Shown here: one piece after another, positions 8,442 through 17,971 of the stretch
Layout of the letters: every line of letters begins with the position of its first letter
Position numbering within the stretch: the stretch's first letter is position 1
Assembly: GCF_900601905.1 (NCBI RefSeq)
Contig: NZ_UWFA01000137.1
Location: forward strand, 390,690 to 454,689
DNA from: Pseudomonas viridiflava
Lineage (GTDB): Bacteria; Pseudomonadota; Gammaproteobacteria; Pseudomonadales; Pseudomonadaceae
Reading direction: 5' to 3'
Length of the DNA: 64,000 nucleotides
Made by a program: the position numbers and the translations under genes
Notes under the pieces: generated by a model
Seen by the model: only the letters and a program-made list of their open reading frames with translations
Told to the model about the DNA's origin: nothing
Databases searched by the model: none

Positions 8442-8690
8442 ATGGGTATTATCGGAACCATCTTCATTGGCTTGATCGTTGGCCTGCTGGCGCGTTTCCT
8501 GAAGCCGGGCGATGACAGCATGGGTTGGATCATGACCATTCTGTTGGGTATCGGCGGTTCGCTGGCGGCCACGTATGGCGGTCAGGCTCTGGGTATCTAT
8601 CAGGCAGGCGAAGGCGCGGGCTTCCTGGGCGCGCTGATTGGTGCAATCGTGCTGCTGGTGATTTACGGTCTGATCAAAAAGAAAAGCTGA
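8442..8690 (+). CDS. GlsB/YeaQ/YmgE-family small membrane protein
   Basis: An 82-aa protein of the transglycosylase-associated (GlsB/YeaQ/YmgE) family, often stress-induced; the biochemical role is unknown. Three hydrophobic glycine-rich segments (residues about 2-20, 27-46 and 57-79) match the family. The motif RFLKPGDDSMGWIMTILLGI between helices one and two is family-typical. ATG follows GAGAGGG. It stands alone between purK and a DUF3299 gene. Confidence 0.85.
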   Translation: MGIIGTIFIGLIVGLLARFLKPGDDSMGWIMTILLGIGGSLAATYGGQALGIYQAGEGAGFLGALIGAIVLLVIYGLIKKKS

Positions 8691-8779
8691 TCTCTACTGG
8701 CCCTCTGCGTTCTCGGTGCGCAGGGGGCTAGAATGTCGGGCTGCTGTTCAAACCCTTCCATTTCTTGCCGAGCCTGTCG

Positions 8780-9313
8780 ATGCGCCGTCTTCTCGTTTTA
8801 ACCCTGCTGCTGATCTGCGGCACTGCTCATGCTGAAATTCCTGAAACCGACTGGCTGGACCTGATGCCCAAATCAGACCAGAAAGCCCTGGAAGCCATGC
8901 CCGATATCGACCACAACTCCCCGGAAGCTCAAGGGACGTTCGATAGCAAAGGTGGCCTGAAACAAAGCAAGGGTTTACCCGCCGTCATGTATTCGGCCAA
9001 AACCGTACCGGCCATGAATGACAAGGAAGTACGTCTGGGGGGTTATCCGGTTCCGCTGGAGACCGACGCCAAAGGCCGCAGCACGCTGTTTTTCCTGGTG
9101 CCATACCCAGGCGCCTGCATCCACGTTCCGCCACCGCCACCGAACCAACTGGTATTGGTGCGCTTCCCAAAAGGCCTGAAGATCGAAGACATCTACACAC
9201 CGCTGTGGGTGGTGGGCAAGCTGAAGGTCGAGAAAGTCAGCAATGACCTGGCCGATGCGGCCTACGCCATGGACGCCGAGAAGGCGCGGGTGGTGGTTGA
9301 GGCGGATTTGTAG
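8780..9313 (+). CDS. DUF3299 domain-containing secreted protein
   Basis: A 177-aa periplasmic or secreted protein of unknown function. The ATG at 8780 opens a signal peptide (MRRLLVLTLLLICGTAHA, then EIPETDW); a TTG five codons upstream is less likely. The DUF3299 core includes LGGYPVPLE, the FFLVPYPGACIHVPPPPPNQ stretch with one cysteine and a proline run, and YTPLWVVGKL. Proteins of this family are often found near ABC transporters of the MacB type; no such partner is present here. Confidence 0.8.
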   Translation: MRRLLVLTLLLICGTAHAEIPETDWLDLMPKSDQKALEAMPDIDHNSPEAQGTFDSKGGLKQSKGLPAVMYSAKTVPAMNDKEVRLGGYPVPLETDAKGRSTLFFLVPYPGACIHVPPPPPNQLVLVRFPKGLKIEDIYTPLWVVGKLKVEKVSNDLADAAYAMDAEKARVVVEADL

Positions 9314-9337
9314 GGCAGGCTGAAAACGCAAGACCTG

Positions 9338-9424
9338 TTGGAGCTCACCGAGGTTACGAGGCCAGCGATTGCGGTGTATCAGGCGCGCCGCCATCGCTGC
9401 CTCGCGCTGCTCGTGAGCTCCTAC
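9338..9424. repeat. Degenerate REP doublet
   Basis: The right arm at 9393-9424 (ATCGCTGCCTCGCGCTGCTC and onward) is nearly identical to the right arm at 991-1022. The left arm (from 9338, GTTGGAGCTCACCGAGG) has several changes. It is a decayed copy of the 936-1022 family and lies between two convergent genes. Confidence 0.7.
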
Positions 9425-9431
9425 AAAAAAA

Positions 9432-10340
9432 TCAGTCTTCCGACAAAGACTCAGCCCACACACTCAGCGCCAGCACGTGCATCTCTTCCGGCGCCAGGGT
9501 CACGATGTCGTCCAGTACGTTGGCGGTTTCGACGCAGACCATGCGCTGCCATCCATCGGCGGCCATGTCGTTGAAGGTTTTGGTTTTCTCGGTCCATGGG
9601 TTCCACACCACCGCAGACTTTGAGCCGCTGGTGCAGATGTGGATTTTACGCTGCCATTGCGGGTCGACGATGCTCAGCATGTCCGGCGTGTCGAGATAGA
9701 TGCGGTCAGTCTCGCCAGCAAATTGCACTTCGCCGGATTGCTTGCGCTCTTCCCAGTTTTCCAGGGTTTCAACGTAGCTCAGACCATCAAGGCCTTTGAT
9801 GCTGATTTCCCGCACATCGCTGACTGCGAAATAACTGTGCAGCGCCTGGCTGAAGCTCACGGTTTCGGTGCCGGAGTTATAGCTGACCAGGCTCACGTTC
9901 AGGGCTTCATCCAGGCGGATGCTCAGTTTCAGCGCCACGTTGTGTGGCCAGCCCGGCAGTTGACCTTCCGTCTTGGGTTGAATGAATTCAACGATCAGCG
10001 CGTCGTCGTCCTCACCCATGCCCATCAGTTCCCAATCAATGGCACGGACTTCACCGTGGGCCTTGGCAGGCTCGCTGTTGTCATGCATTGCCTGCACGCT
10101 GGCTGGGTTGCGTTCCAGGTTGCCAAACCATGGCCAGCAGATCGGCATGCCGCCACGAATCGCCTTGCCTTTTTTGAAGGCGGCGTCCGGATTGGACCAG
10201 ATCAGCGGCTGCTGCCCGGCACGCTGGTAACTGACGATGTGCGCACCTTGTTGGGCGACCACGAGCTCGGCATCGCCGTGGCTGATGCGCCAGCAGTTCA
10301 GCTCATCGATGGTGACGGATTCAACTTGGGGCGTAGGCAT
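9432..10340 (-). CDS. D-hexose-6-phosphate mutarotase (YeaD-like)
   Basis: Aldose-epimerase superfamily enzyme that interconverts the anomers of glucose-6-phosphate and related sugars. The 302-aa product has GAHIVSYQRAGQQPLIW near the N terminus, RGGMPICWPWFGN, and the ALHSYFAVSD stretch holding the catalytic histidine. I chose ATG 10340, with GAGAG upstream, over the ATG at 10358. No gene partner is evident. REP elements flank it on both sides. Confidence 0.85.
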   Translation of the reverse strand: MPTPQVESVTIDELNCWRISHGDAELVVAQQGAHIVSYQRAGQQPLIWSNPDAAFKKGKAIRGGMPICWPWFGNLERNPASVQAMHDNSEPAKAHGEVRAIDWELMGMGEDDDALIVEFIQPKTEGQLPGWPHNVALKLSIRLDEALNVSLVSYNSGTETVSFSQALHSYFAVSDVREISIKGLDGLSYVETLENWEERKQSGEVQFAGETDRIYLDTPDMLSIVDPQWQRKIHICTSGSKSAVVWNPWTEKTKTFNDMAADGWQRMVCVETANVLDDIVTLAPEEMHVLALSVWAESLSED

Positions 10341-10420
10341 AAATAAACTCTCAAACAAAGACTAAGACAAATGGACCGTGTCCAGGTCGGGGAGTTTACC
10401 TGTTATCGACGCACTGTTTT

Positions 10421-10508
10421 GTTGGAGCGAGGCTTGCCCGCGAAAAGTGCACTGCATTAATACAGGCAAACCGCGTTATCGTTCTTCGCGGGCAAGCCTC
10501 GCTCCAAC
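10421..10508. repeat. REP doublet with perfect 24-bp arms
   Basis: GTTGGAGCGAGGCTTGCCCG plus CGAA (10421-10444) is exactly reverse-complemented at 10485-10508, with a 40-nt spacer. It is a second REP sequence family, distinct from the 936-1022 family, and lies between the mutarotase start and the thioesterase end. Confidence 0.85.
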
Positions 10509-10519
10509 GGACTCTGCGT

Positions 10520-10921
10520 CTACCGCCGTGCTGGCACGGACCGGGTACGCCCACTGCCATCAATGGCAACGAACACAAACACCGCTTCGGTGACTTTGCG
10601 CCATTCGCTTGACAGCGGGTCGTCGCTCCAGACTTCGACCATCATCTGGATGGAGCTGCGGCCTATTTCCAGCGCCTGGGTGTAGAAGGACAGCTGTGCA
10701 CCGACGGCCACAGGCACCAGAAAGGCCATGCGGTCGATGGCAACCGTCGCCACGCGTCCACCGGCGATCTTACTCGCCATGGCGGTGCCAGCCAAGTCCA
10801 TCTGGGAAACCAGCCAGCCGCCGAAAATATCGCCGAAGCCGTTGGTTTCACGGGGTAATGCAGTGATTTGCAAGGCCAGATCGCCTTGCGGAATTGGATC
10901 TTCTTGTTCGAGCTCGATCAT
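10520..10921 (-). CDS. Acyl-CoA thioesterase, YciA-like hotdog protein
   Basis: A single hotdog-domain thioesterase that hydrolyses acyl-CoAs. The 133-aa product has NGFGDIFGGWLVSQMDLAG at about residues 28-46, where the aspartate is the expected catalytic residue, and the beta-strand segment VATVAIDRMAFLVPV. I took ATG 10921 as start because the upstream extension to 10990 carries no domain sequence. It reads towards the mutarotase gene but is separated by a REP doublet. Confidence 0.85.
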   Translation of the reverse strand: MIELEQEDPIPQGDLALQITALPRETNGFGDIFGGWLVSQMDLAGTAMASKIAGGRVATVAIDRMAFLVPVAVGAQLSFYTQALEIGRSSIQMMVEVWSDDPLSSEWRKVTEAVFVFVAIDGSGRTRSVPARR

Positions 10922-11396
10922 GCCTAGGGTGCCTCTGACCCATGACTCTTGGTATTTTTGCCGCGGTTGACAGGCGCCATTCAAAACCAACTACGTGAAC
11001 ATTCGATGTTCAGCATGCGGCGATGCACCTGAAGGGGAAACTCTGCGAAAGCGACTGTAATAACAGCTGATTTCGCACAGCAGCCCCTGACTGACGGCGG
11101 TGCGCTACATTTCGACACAGCCGACAGCTATTTGACGACCGGCGAGTATATCGGGCGATGCGTCATGAAACGACCATTGGGTACTGATTTCGACGATATA
11201 CGCATCACCCTGTGTGCTTTTTGAAACAATTTGCTATCGTGCCGGACCCGATGCGGCGGCATGACTGCCTGTATCACGCAATTTTGGTGCCTATCGGCAC
11301 TTTTGCTCTGGACTAATGCTGTTGCAGGCCACCCCTTCGCAACCTGCTTTACTGTCGCGAACCCTATAAAGAGAAGCCCCCTTAGAGAAGCTTTCC
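10922..11396. other. Intergenic region between divergent thioesterase and MFS genes
   Basis: 475 nt between divergent starts. It holds a small palindrome GAACATTCGATGTTC (10997-11011) close to the thioesterase side. No reading frame with protein-like content and no convincing -35/-10 pair were seen. The MFS start has AGAGAAG nearby. Confidence 0.5.
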
Positions 11397-12689
11397 ATGT
11401 CCACTGTGCCTTCAAGTACTGCGCAGCCTTCGCGGCCGCTGACCCGCAACGATTACAAGACCCTGTCGCTTTCGGCATTGGGTGGTGCGCTGGAGTTTTA
11501 CGACTTCATCATCTTCGTCTTCTTCGCGGCGGTAGTCGGTAAACTGTTTTTCCCTGTGGATATGCCTGAATGGCTGCGCATGATGCAGACCTTCGGAATT
11601 TTCGCGGCCGGTTACCTGGCACGTCCTCTGGGCGGCATCATCATGGCGCACTTCGGCGATCTGCTGGGGCGCAAGAAAATGTTCACCCTGAGCATCTTCA
11701 TGATGGCGGTTCCGACCCTGATCATGGGTTTGCTGCCGACCTACGCCCAGATCGGCATTTGGGCGCCGATCCTGCTGTTGCTGATGCGCGTGATTCAGGG
11801 CGCAGCCATCGGCGGTGAGGTTCCGGGCGCCTGGGTGTTCGTCTCTGAGCACGTTCCTGCGCGCAACGTTGGCTATGCCTGCGGCACCCTGACCTGTGGC
11901 CTGACGGCCGGCATTTTGCTGGGCTCGCTGATGGCGACGTTCATCAACAGCATTTACACCCCGGTTGAAGTGGCCGATTACGCATGGCGCATTCCGTTCC
12001 TCGTGGGTGGGGTATTTGGGCTGTTGTCGGTGTATCTGCGCCGCTGGTTGCACGAAACTCCGGTGTTCGCTGAGCTGCAACTGCGCAAGGCGCTGGCCGA
12101 AGAAGTCCCGCTCAAATCAGTGCTGCGTGACCATCGTGGCGCAATCGCCATTTCGATGCTCCTGACCTGGTTGCTGTCGGCCGGGATCATCGTGGTCATC
12201 CTGATGACGCCAACCATTCTGCAGAGCGCCACTTTCGGCTTCACGGCGGCGGTGGCCTTGAAGGCCAACAGCCTGGCAATCGTGTTCCTGAGCCTGGGCT
12301 GCATTGGCTCCGGCGCTCTGGCGGACCGGTTTGGCGCGGGTCGAGTGTTCCTCGTGGGTTGTCTGGGCCTGTTGATCAGCTCGTGGACGCTTTATCACTC
12401 ACTGCCTACTCACCCTGACTGGCTGTTCCCGCTATACGCCGTCACCGGTCTGTTCGTTGGCGTGATCGGCGCGGTGCCGTACGTGATGGTCAAGGCCTTC
12501 CCGGCGGTGGTGCGTTTCTCGGGCCTGTCGTTCTCCTACAACCTGGCCTACGCCATCTTCGGCGGCCTGACGCCGATGGTCGTGACCTACATGCTCAAGT
12601 CCAGCCCGATGGCACCTGCCTGGTATGTGGCGGCGCTGTGTGGTTTGGGGATGGTCATCGGGATTTACCTGATCTCGCAAAAACGCTGA
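11397..12689 (+). CDS. MFS transporter, metabolite:H+ symporter type
   Basis: A 430-aa major facilitator protein with about 12 membrane helices. The start region GGALEFYDFIIFVFFAAVVG and the loop 2-3 signature LGRKKMFT are typical of the metabolite:H+ symporter branch (ProP, KgtP, ShiA type). RVIQGAAIGGEVPGAWVFVSE in helix 4-5 also fits. The substrate cannot be told from sequence. A hairpin terminator follows at 12725-12756. It sits directly upstream of pstS but belongs to a separate unit. Confidence 0.85.
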   Translation: MSTVPSSTAQPSRPLTRNDYKTLSLSALGGALEFYDFIIFVFFAAVVGKLFFPVDMPEWLRMMQTFGIFAAGYLARPLGGIIMAHFGDLLGRKKMFTLSIFMMAVPTLIMGLLPTYAQIGIWAPILLLLMRVIQGAAIGGEVPGAWVFVSEHVPARNVGYACGTLTCGLTAGILLGSLMATFINSIYTPVEVADYAWRIPFLVGGVFGLLSVYLRRWLHETPVFAELQLRKALAEEVPLKSVLRDHRGAIAISMLLTWLLSAGIIVVILMTPTILQSATFGFTAAVALKANSLAIVFLSLGCIGSGALADRFGAGRVFLVGCLGLLISSWTLYHSLPTHPDWLFPLYAVTGLFVGVIGAVPYVMVKAFPAVVRFSGLSFSYNLAYAIFGGLTPMVVTYMLKSSPMAPAWYVAALCGLGMVIGIYLISQKR

Positions 12690-12724
12690 TCCCCGCCGCT
12701 GGACACACGTGCTCGCAGCATTTG

Positions 12725-12760
12725 AAGGCCACTCCCCGTGAAAGGGGCGTGGCCTTTCAT
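12725..12760 (+). terminator. Hairpin terminator after the MFS gene
   Basis: Arms AAGGCCAC (12725-12732) and GTGGCCTT (12749-12756) plus inner CCCC/GGGG pairs form a strong stem. The tail TTTCATTC is only weakly T-rich. Confidence 0.6.
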
Positions 12761-12764
12761 TCAA

Positions 12765-12793
12765 TTGTCACAATCAATTCATAGAGTCGTCAC
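12765..12793 (+). promoter_or_regulatory. Pho box upstream of pstS
   Basis: Three heptamers spaced exactly 11 nt apart, TTGTCAC (12765-12771), AATTCAT (12776-12782, weak) and TCGTCAC (12787-12793), resemble the PhoB direct repeat CTGTCAT. The site is 60 nt before the pstS ATG. Confidence 0.65.
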
Positions 12794-12852
12794 ATGGGCC
12801 GCCAATACTCGGGGCCAACGGACCTATTTTTTGACCTCGCTCGGAGCAAGGT

Positions 12853-13848
12853 ATGAAGCTCAAACGTTTGATGACTGCACTGACCTTTGTTGCCGCCGGT
12901 GTTGCCAGTGCTCAGGCAATGGCTGCCATTGACCCGGCGATCAAGCCGTACGTGAAGACATCGGGCGTTTCGGGCAACCTGTCCAGCGTGGGCTCCGATA
13001 CCCTGGCCAACCTCATGACCTTGTGGGCCGAGGCCTACAAGAAACAGTACCCGAGCGTGAATATCCAGATCCAGGCGGCGGGTTCTTCCACTGCGCCGCC
13101 CGCCCTTACTGAAGGCACTGCCAACCTCGGCCCAATGAGCCGCAAGATGAAGGACGGCGAATTGTCGGCCTTCGAACAAAAACACGGCTACAAGCCCACC
13201 GCCATTCCGGTTGCCGTCGATGCGCTGGCCATCTTTGTGCACAAGGACAACCCGATCAAGGGCCTGACCATGGCGCAAGTGGACGCGATCTTTTCTTCCA
13301 CCCGGCTGTGTGGCGCCAAAGCTGACGCCAAGACCTGGGGCGCTGTGGGCATTACCGGCGATCTGGCCAACAAACCAATTCAGCTGTTCGGGCGCAATTC
13401 GGTGTCCGGCACTTACGGTTATTTCAAGGAAGAAGCGCTGTGCAAAGGCGACTTCAAGGCCAACGTCAATGAGCAGCCCGGTTCGGCATCGGTGGTCAGC
13501 TCCATCAGCAGTTCGCTGAACGGCATTGGCTACTCGGGTATTGGTTATAAAACGTCCAGCGTGCGCACCGTGCCGCTGGCCAGGAAAGAAGGCGGCGAGT
13601 TCGTCGAAGACAACGAAGCCAACGCCTTGAACGGCACTTACCCGCTGTCGCGTTTCCTCTATGTCTACGTCAACAAGGCCCCGAACAAACCCCTGGCACC
13701 GCTGGAAGCCGAGTTCGTGAAGTTGGTGCTGTCCAGGCAGGGGCAGGAAGTGGTCATGAAGGATGGCTACATTCCGCTGCCGTCGCGCGTCGTCACCAAG
13801 GCTCTGGCGGATCTGGGCCTGCAGGAAGGCGCGGTAGCCGGGAAATAA
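12853..13848 (+). CDS. pstS: Phosphate ABC transporter substrate-binding protein
   Basis: Periplasmic high-affinity phosphate-binding protein. The 331-aa precursor has a signal peptide cleaved after residue 24 (AQAMA, then AIDP). Phosphate-binding loops are recognisable: [10 protein letters not shown] near 46, [15 protein letters not shown] near 77 and [14 protein letters not shown] near 180. ATG follows GGAGCAAGG. It precedes pstC with a 157-nt gap that contains its own Pho box, so pstS can be transcribed separately from pstCAB-phoU. Confidence 0.95.
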   Translation: MKLKRLMTALTFVAAGVASAQAMAAIDPAIKPYVKTSGVSGNLSSVGSDTLANLMTLWAEAYKKQYPSVNIQIQAAGSSTAPPALTEGTANLGPMSRKMKDGELSAFEQKHGYKPTAIPVAVDALAIFVHKDNPIKGLTMAQVDAIFSSTRLCGAKADAKTWGAVGITGDLANKPIQLFGRNSVSGTYGYFKEEALCKGDFKANVNEQPGSASVVSSISSSLNGIGYSGIGYKTSSVRTVPLARKEGGEFVEDNEANALNGTYPLSRFLYVYVNKAPNKPLAPLEAEFVKLVLSRQGQEVVMKDGYIPLPSRVVTKALADLGLQEGAVAGK

Positions 13849-13931
13849 CCAGCACTGCGGTGGCCGGGGATTGCATATGGCCACCTCCACTTTTCAGTCC
13901 GCTGCCAGGAATACCGGTGGCGGGCTTTGCT

Positions 13932-13960
13932 GCGTCACCTTACTGTAATGTTTTTGTCAT
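13932..13960 (+). promoter_or_regulatory. Pho box upstream of pstC
   Basis: Heptamers GCGTCAC (13932-13938), CTGTAAT (13943-13949) and TTGTCAT (13954-13960) repeat at exactly 11-nt steps, matching the PhoB recognition pattern. TAGGGT about 10 nt downstream may be the -10 box. The site is 45 nt before the pstC start. Confidence 0.8.
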
Positions 13961-14005
13961 ACAGCTCCGCTAGGGTGTGCGCATGTTGAACTGGCCAATT
14001 CTCCG

Positions 14006-16267
14006 ATGACTCAAAATTCACCCTCTCAGCGCATTGATTTCAATACGCCGGAGTTGCAGCGCAAGCGTCGCGTGCGCGCCTTCAAGGACCGCCTGACCCG
14101 CTGGTATGTGGCCGTCGGCGGCCTTGCCGTGCTTGCTGCCATCACCTTGATCTTCTTTTACCTGGCTTATGTGGTCGCGCCTTTGTTTCAGGGTGCCAGC
14201 CTGAGCGTGCAAACCCCGCTGCAGCCGGCCTGGATCAACGATGCAGGCAAGCCGTTGATGCTGGCCGTCGAAGAGCAGAATCAGGTTGGCATGCGCGTCT
14301 CCGACAAGGGCGAAGCGATCTTTTTCAGTCTTGGTGACGGTACTGAACTCAAGCGCTTTGGCTTGCCGCTCCCTGATGGCGTGAGCGTGACCTCTATAGG
14401 TCAGGATCAACCCGGTACGCCGTTAGTGGCGCTGGGTTTGTCCAATGGTAAGGTGCTCGCGTTTCGGCATAACTATTTGGTCACGTATCCGAACAACCGG
14501 AAAACCATCACACCGACCCTTGCCTGGCCCTATGGCGAAACGCCGCTGGTGCTGGATGATCAGGGTCGCGCCCTGGAGCACGTCAGCCTCAACGCCAACG
14601 GGGAAACCCTGCTGATCGCAGGTTCCACAGGGACACAGCTGCATGTTGTTTCCCTGGCGAACAAAGAGAACATGATGACCGGCGAGGTCACGCGCGAGCA
14701 GGAGCGCATCGAGCTGCCGCAAACCTCGTCGACGGTCAAAGCCATCTACATCGACCCTCGTCAGCAATGGTTATACGTGATCAATGGCCGCGCTCAGGCC
14801 GATGTGTTCAGCCTGCGTGACCGCACGCTCAACGGGCGCTACAAACTGCTTGAAGACGCCAATGCGGAAATCACCGCCAGCACCCAGCTGGTCGGCGGTA
14901 TTTCGCTGATCATCGGCAATTCCAAAGGCTCTATGGCCCAGTGGTTCATGGCGCGCGACGTGGATGAAGAGATGCGCTTCATGCATATTCGCGACTTCCA
15001 GATGGGCAAGGCACCGATTACCCAGATCACCGCCGAGCAACGCCGCAAAGGTTTCGTGGCGCTCGACGCTTCGGGCCAGCTTGGGGTGTTCCACAGCACC
15101 GCGCATCGCACGTTACTGGTTGAACAAGTGGCGCCGGGGTCGGGAATTCTGGCCTTGTCACCACGCGCCGATCAGATACTGGTGGAGCAGGGTGGCGCGC
15201 TGCTGCCGATGACCCTGAAAAATCCACACCCGGAAGTGTCCTGGAGCGCGCTGTGGGGCAAGGTCTGGTACGAAAATTACGATTCGCCGCAATATGTCTG
15301 GCAGTCCACGGCTTCCAACAGTGATTTCGAGCCCAAGCTGAGCCTCGCGCCGCTGACCTACGGCACACTCAAGGCGGCGTTCTACGCCATGTTGCTGGCC
15401 GCGCCGCTGGCGATCGCCGCGGCCATCTATACCGCTTACTTCATGGCGCCGACGATGCGTCGCAAGGTCAAGCCAGTGATCGAGCTGATGGAAGCCATGC
15501 CAACGGTTATCCTCGGGTTTTTCGCCGGGTTATTCCTGGCACCGTATCTGGAAGGCCACTTGCCGGGCGTTTTCAGCCTGTTGCTGCTGACGCCGATTGG
15601 CATTCTGCTCGCCGGTTTCGGCTGGAGCCGCATGCCTGACTCCATTCGCCTTCGGGTGCCGGACGGTTGGGAAGCCGCCATTCTGTTGCCGGTGGTGCTG
15701 CTGGTGGGCTGGTTTGCCCTGAGCATGAGCCCACATCTGGAGAACTGGTTCTTTGGCGGCGACATGCGCATGTGGATCTCCCACGACCTGGGCATCACCT
15801 ATGACCAGCGCAACGCACTGGTTGTGGGCATCGCCATGGGTTTTGCGGTGATTCCCAATATCTACTCGATTGCCGAAGACGCCGTGTTCAGCGTGCCACG
15901 TGGCCTGACTCTGGGCTCGCTGGCGCTGGGCGCCACGCCGTGGCAGACCCTCACCCGCGTGGTGATCCTGACCGCCAGCCCGGGGATTTTCTCCGCATTG
16001 ATGATCGGCATGGGCCGTGCGGTCGGCGAGACCATGATCGTGCTCATGGCCACTGGCAACACGCCAATCATGAACATGAACCTGTTTGAGGGGATGCGCA
16101 CGCTGGCAGCCAACGTGGCTGTGGAGATGCCTGAGTCGGAGGTGGGTGGCAGTCATTATCGGGTGTTGTTTCTGGCGGCGCTGGTGCTGCTGATCTTCAC
16201 CTTTGTGATGAACACCCTCGCAGAGCTGATCCGTCAGCGCCTGCGCAAGCAATACTCGTCCCTCTAA
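14006..16267 (+). CDS. pstC: Phosphate ABC transporter permease PstC, long Pseudomonas form
   Basis: Inner-membrane permease of the high-affinity phosphate uptake system. At 753 aa it is more than twice the length of E. coli PstC. A first membrane helix at about residues 33-61 is followed by a ~390-residue non-membrane domain, presumably periplasmic, before the usual permease helices from about residue 450. The cytoplasmic coupling loop (ALGATPWQTLTRVVILTASP) and GRAVGETMIVLMATGN near 670 are typical of binding-protein-dependent permeases. pstA starts 15 nt downstream. Confidence 0.9.
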   Translation: MTQNSPSQRIDFNTPELQRKRRVRAFKDRLTRWYVAVGGLAVLAAITLIFFYLAYVVAPLFQGASLSVQTPLQPAWINDAGKPLMLAVEEQNQVGMRVSDKGEAIFFSLGDGTELKRFGLPLPDGVSVTSIGQDQPGTPLVALGLSNGKVLAFRHNYLVTYPNNRKTITPTLAWPYGETPLVLDDQGRALEHVSLNANGETLLIAGSTGTQLHVVSLANKENMMTGEVTREQERIELPQTSSTVKAIYIDPRQQWLYVINGRAQADVFSLRDRTLNGRYKLLEDANAEITASTQLVGGISLIIGNSKGSMAQWFMARDVDEEMRFMHIRDFQMGKAPITQITAEQRRKGFVALDASGQLGVFHSTAHRTLLVEQVAPGSGILALSPRADQILVEQGGALLPMTLKNPHPEVSWSALWGKVWYENYDSPQYVWQSTASNSDFEPKLSLAPLTYGTLKAAFYAMLLAAPLAIAAAIYTAYFMAPTMRRKVKPVIELMEAMPTVILGFFAGLFLAPYLEGHLPGVFSLLLLTPIGILLAGFGWSRMPDSIRLRVPDGWEAAILLPVVLLVGWFALSMSPHLENWFFGGDMRMWISHDLGITYDQRNALVVGIAMGFAVIPNIYSIAEDAVFSVPRGLTLGSLALGATPWQTLTRVVILTASPGIFSALMIGMGRAVGETMIVLMATGNTPIMNMNLFEGMRTLAANVAVEMPESEVGGSHYRVLFLAALVLLIFTFVMNTLAELIRQRLRKQYSSL

Positions 16268-16282
16268 GGAAGGTAGCGGTAC

Positions 16283-17953
16283 GTGAAAAAGAACTCCCTC
16301 AAGAGCTGGTTCAATACAGGCGCCCCAGGCGTCTGGATGAGCGCGGGCGCGGTGACGATTGCGGTCATCATGACCTTGGGCCTGCTCGCGGTGATTGCGG
16401 TGCGCGGCCTGGGGCATTTCTGGCCGGCCGATCTGGTGTACGCACAGTACGACGTGCCCAATCAGGAAAAGCACGTGCTGATCGGCGAAGTGGTCGAGAC
16501 CGAACAAGTGCCTCGCGAACGTCTGCGTGGATCGGGCCTGCCGGTGCCTGCCGAGGGTCCGGAGTTCATGACCCGCGAGCTGTTCAAGGTCGGCAATCGT
16601 GATATCGGCCCCAGTGACTTCACCTGGATCGTCGGCGAGTGGTTGTCGGCACAGAGTACGCCTGCCGAGCTGATGACCCTGGAGCGTCGTGAGTGGGGTA
16701 ACTTTTACGGTTATCTGGTCAACGTCAAGGAAAGCGGCAAGGTGGTGGCCGAGGGCGAGGCAGCCTGGCCCACCTTGCAGGAGCGTATCCAGCGCGTTGA
16801 AGGCCTGGCTGACGAGCTGTATCGACTGGAAAAGAAAGACATTGGCGCCATCAACCATGGTATCGAGCGGCTGCGTCTGCAGGCTCGCAAACTGGAGCTC
16901 AATGGCACGCTGGATGCTGCCGCTCAAGCGGACATGGCTAGCGAGCGTGCCGAGCTGGACAGCCGCTATAAAGTCATCGAGGCCCAACTGGGCGTGCTGC
17001 ACGAAGCGTTTGACCGCGATAGCCTGACGGCGCGGGATGCCAACGGCCAGGAAGTGGAAATCAGCCTGGGCAAGATCGTCCATGCCTATCAGCCCAACGC
17101 CATGGGCACGCTGACCAAGCTCGGCTTCTACTTCAAGAAGCTTTGGGAATTCCTCAGCGAAGATCCTCGCGAGGCGAACACCGAAGGCGGCATATTCCCG
17201 GCGATTTTCGGCACCGTGATGATGACCCTGATCATGGCGGTCATCGTCACGCCTTTTGGCGTACTGGCAGCGGTTTACCTGCGTGAATACGCCCGTCAAG
17301 GCCCGGTGACGCGCTTGATTCGCATCGCCGTGAATAATCTGGCGGGCGTGCCCGCCATCGTTTATGGGGTGTTCGGGCTTGGTTTCTTTGTCTACGTGCT
17401 GGGCGGCTCGCTGGACCGGCTGTTCTTTCCCGAAGCGCTGCCCGCGCCGACGTTTGGCACCCCGGGATTGTTGTGGGCGTCGTTGACCCTGGCGCTGTTG
17501 GCCGTGCCGGTGGTGATCGTGGCCACCGAAGAAGGCCTGGCGCGGATTCCGCTGACCCTGCGCGAAGGCTCGCTGGCGCTGGGCGCCACCAAGGCCGAGA
17601 CGCTGTGGAAGATCGTTCTGCCCATGGCCAGTCCGGCGATGATGACTGGCCTGATTCTGGCCGTGGCACGTGCTGCAGGTGAAGTGGCCCCGCTGATGCT
17701 GGTGGGCGTTGTGAAGCTCGCGCCGTCACTGCCGGTGGACGGCAACTACCCTTACCTGCATCTGGATCAGAAGATCATGCACCTGGGGTTCCATATTTAT
17801 GACGTGGGTTTTCAGAGCCCCAACGTCGAGGCGGCGCGGCCACTGGTGTACGCCACCGCGCTGTTGCTGGTGCTGGTGATCGCCTTGCTCAACCTGTCTG
17901 CGGTGGCGATTCGTAACCACCTGCGCGAGAAATACAAAGCACTGGATAGTTGA
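16283..17953 (+). CDS. pstA: Phosphate ABC transporter permease PstA, long Pseudomonas form
   Basis: Second permease subunit of the phosphate transporter, 556 aa. Like PstC here it carries an extra domain (about residues 50-300, with a charged, possibly coiled-coil part at 165-240) between its first helix and the permease core. The core has TLREGSLALGATKAETLWKI (coupling loop) and ARAAGEVAPLMLVGVV. It begins with GTG at 16283, preceded by AAGGAAGG. A REP doublet separates it from pstB. Confidence 0.9.
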   Translation: MKKNSLKSWFNTGAPGVWMSAGAVTIAVIMTLGLLAVIAVRGLGHFWPADLVYAQYDVPNQEKHVLIGEVVETEQVPRERLRGSGLPVPAEGPEFMTRELFKVGNRDIGPSDFTWIVGEWLSAQSTPAELMTLERREWGNFYGYLVNVKESGKVVAEGEAAWPTLQERIQRVEGLADELYRLEKKDIGAINHGIERLRLQARKLELNGTLDAAAQADMASERAELDSRYKVIEAQLGVLHEAFDRDSLTARDANGQEVEISLGKIVHAYQPNAMGTLTKLGFYFKKLWEFLSEDPREANTEGGIFPAIFGTVMMTLIMAVIVTPFGVLAAVYLREYARQGPVTRLIRIAVNNLAGVPAIVYGVFGLGFFVYVLGGSLDRLFFPEALPAPTFGTPGLLWASLTLALLAVPVVIVATEEGLARIPLTLREGSLALGATKAETLWKIVLPMASPAMMTGLILAVARAAGEVAPLMLVGVVKLAPSLPVDGNYPYLHLDQKIMHLGFHIYDVGFQSPNVEAARPLVYATALLLVLVIALLNLSAVAIRNHLREKYKALDS

Positions 17954-17971
17954 ATCGACCAAATCGAAAGA

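Noticed and set aside
15530..17299. 589-codon open frame on the minus strand
   Set aside because: It lies antisense to pstC and pstA, which have clear family motifs. The translation is histidine/glutamine/arginine-rich in the way typical of GC-rich antisense frames.
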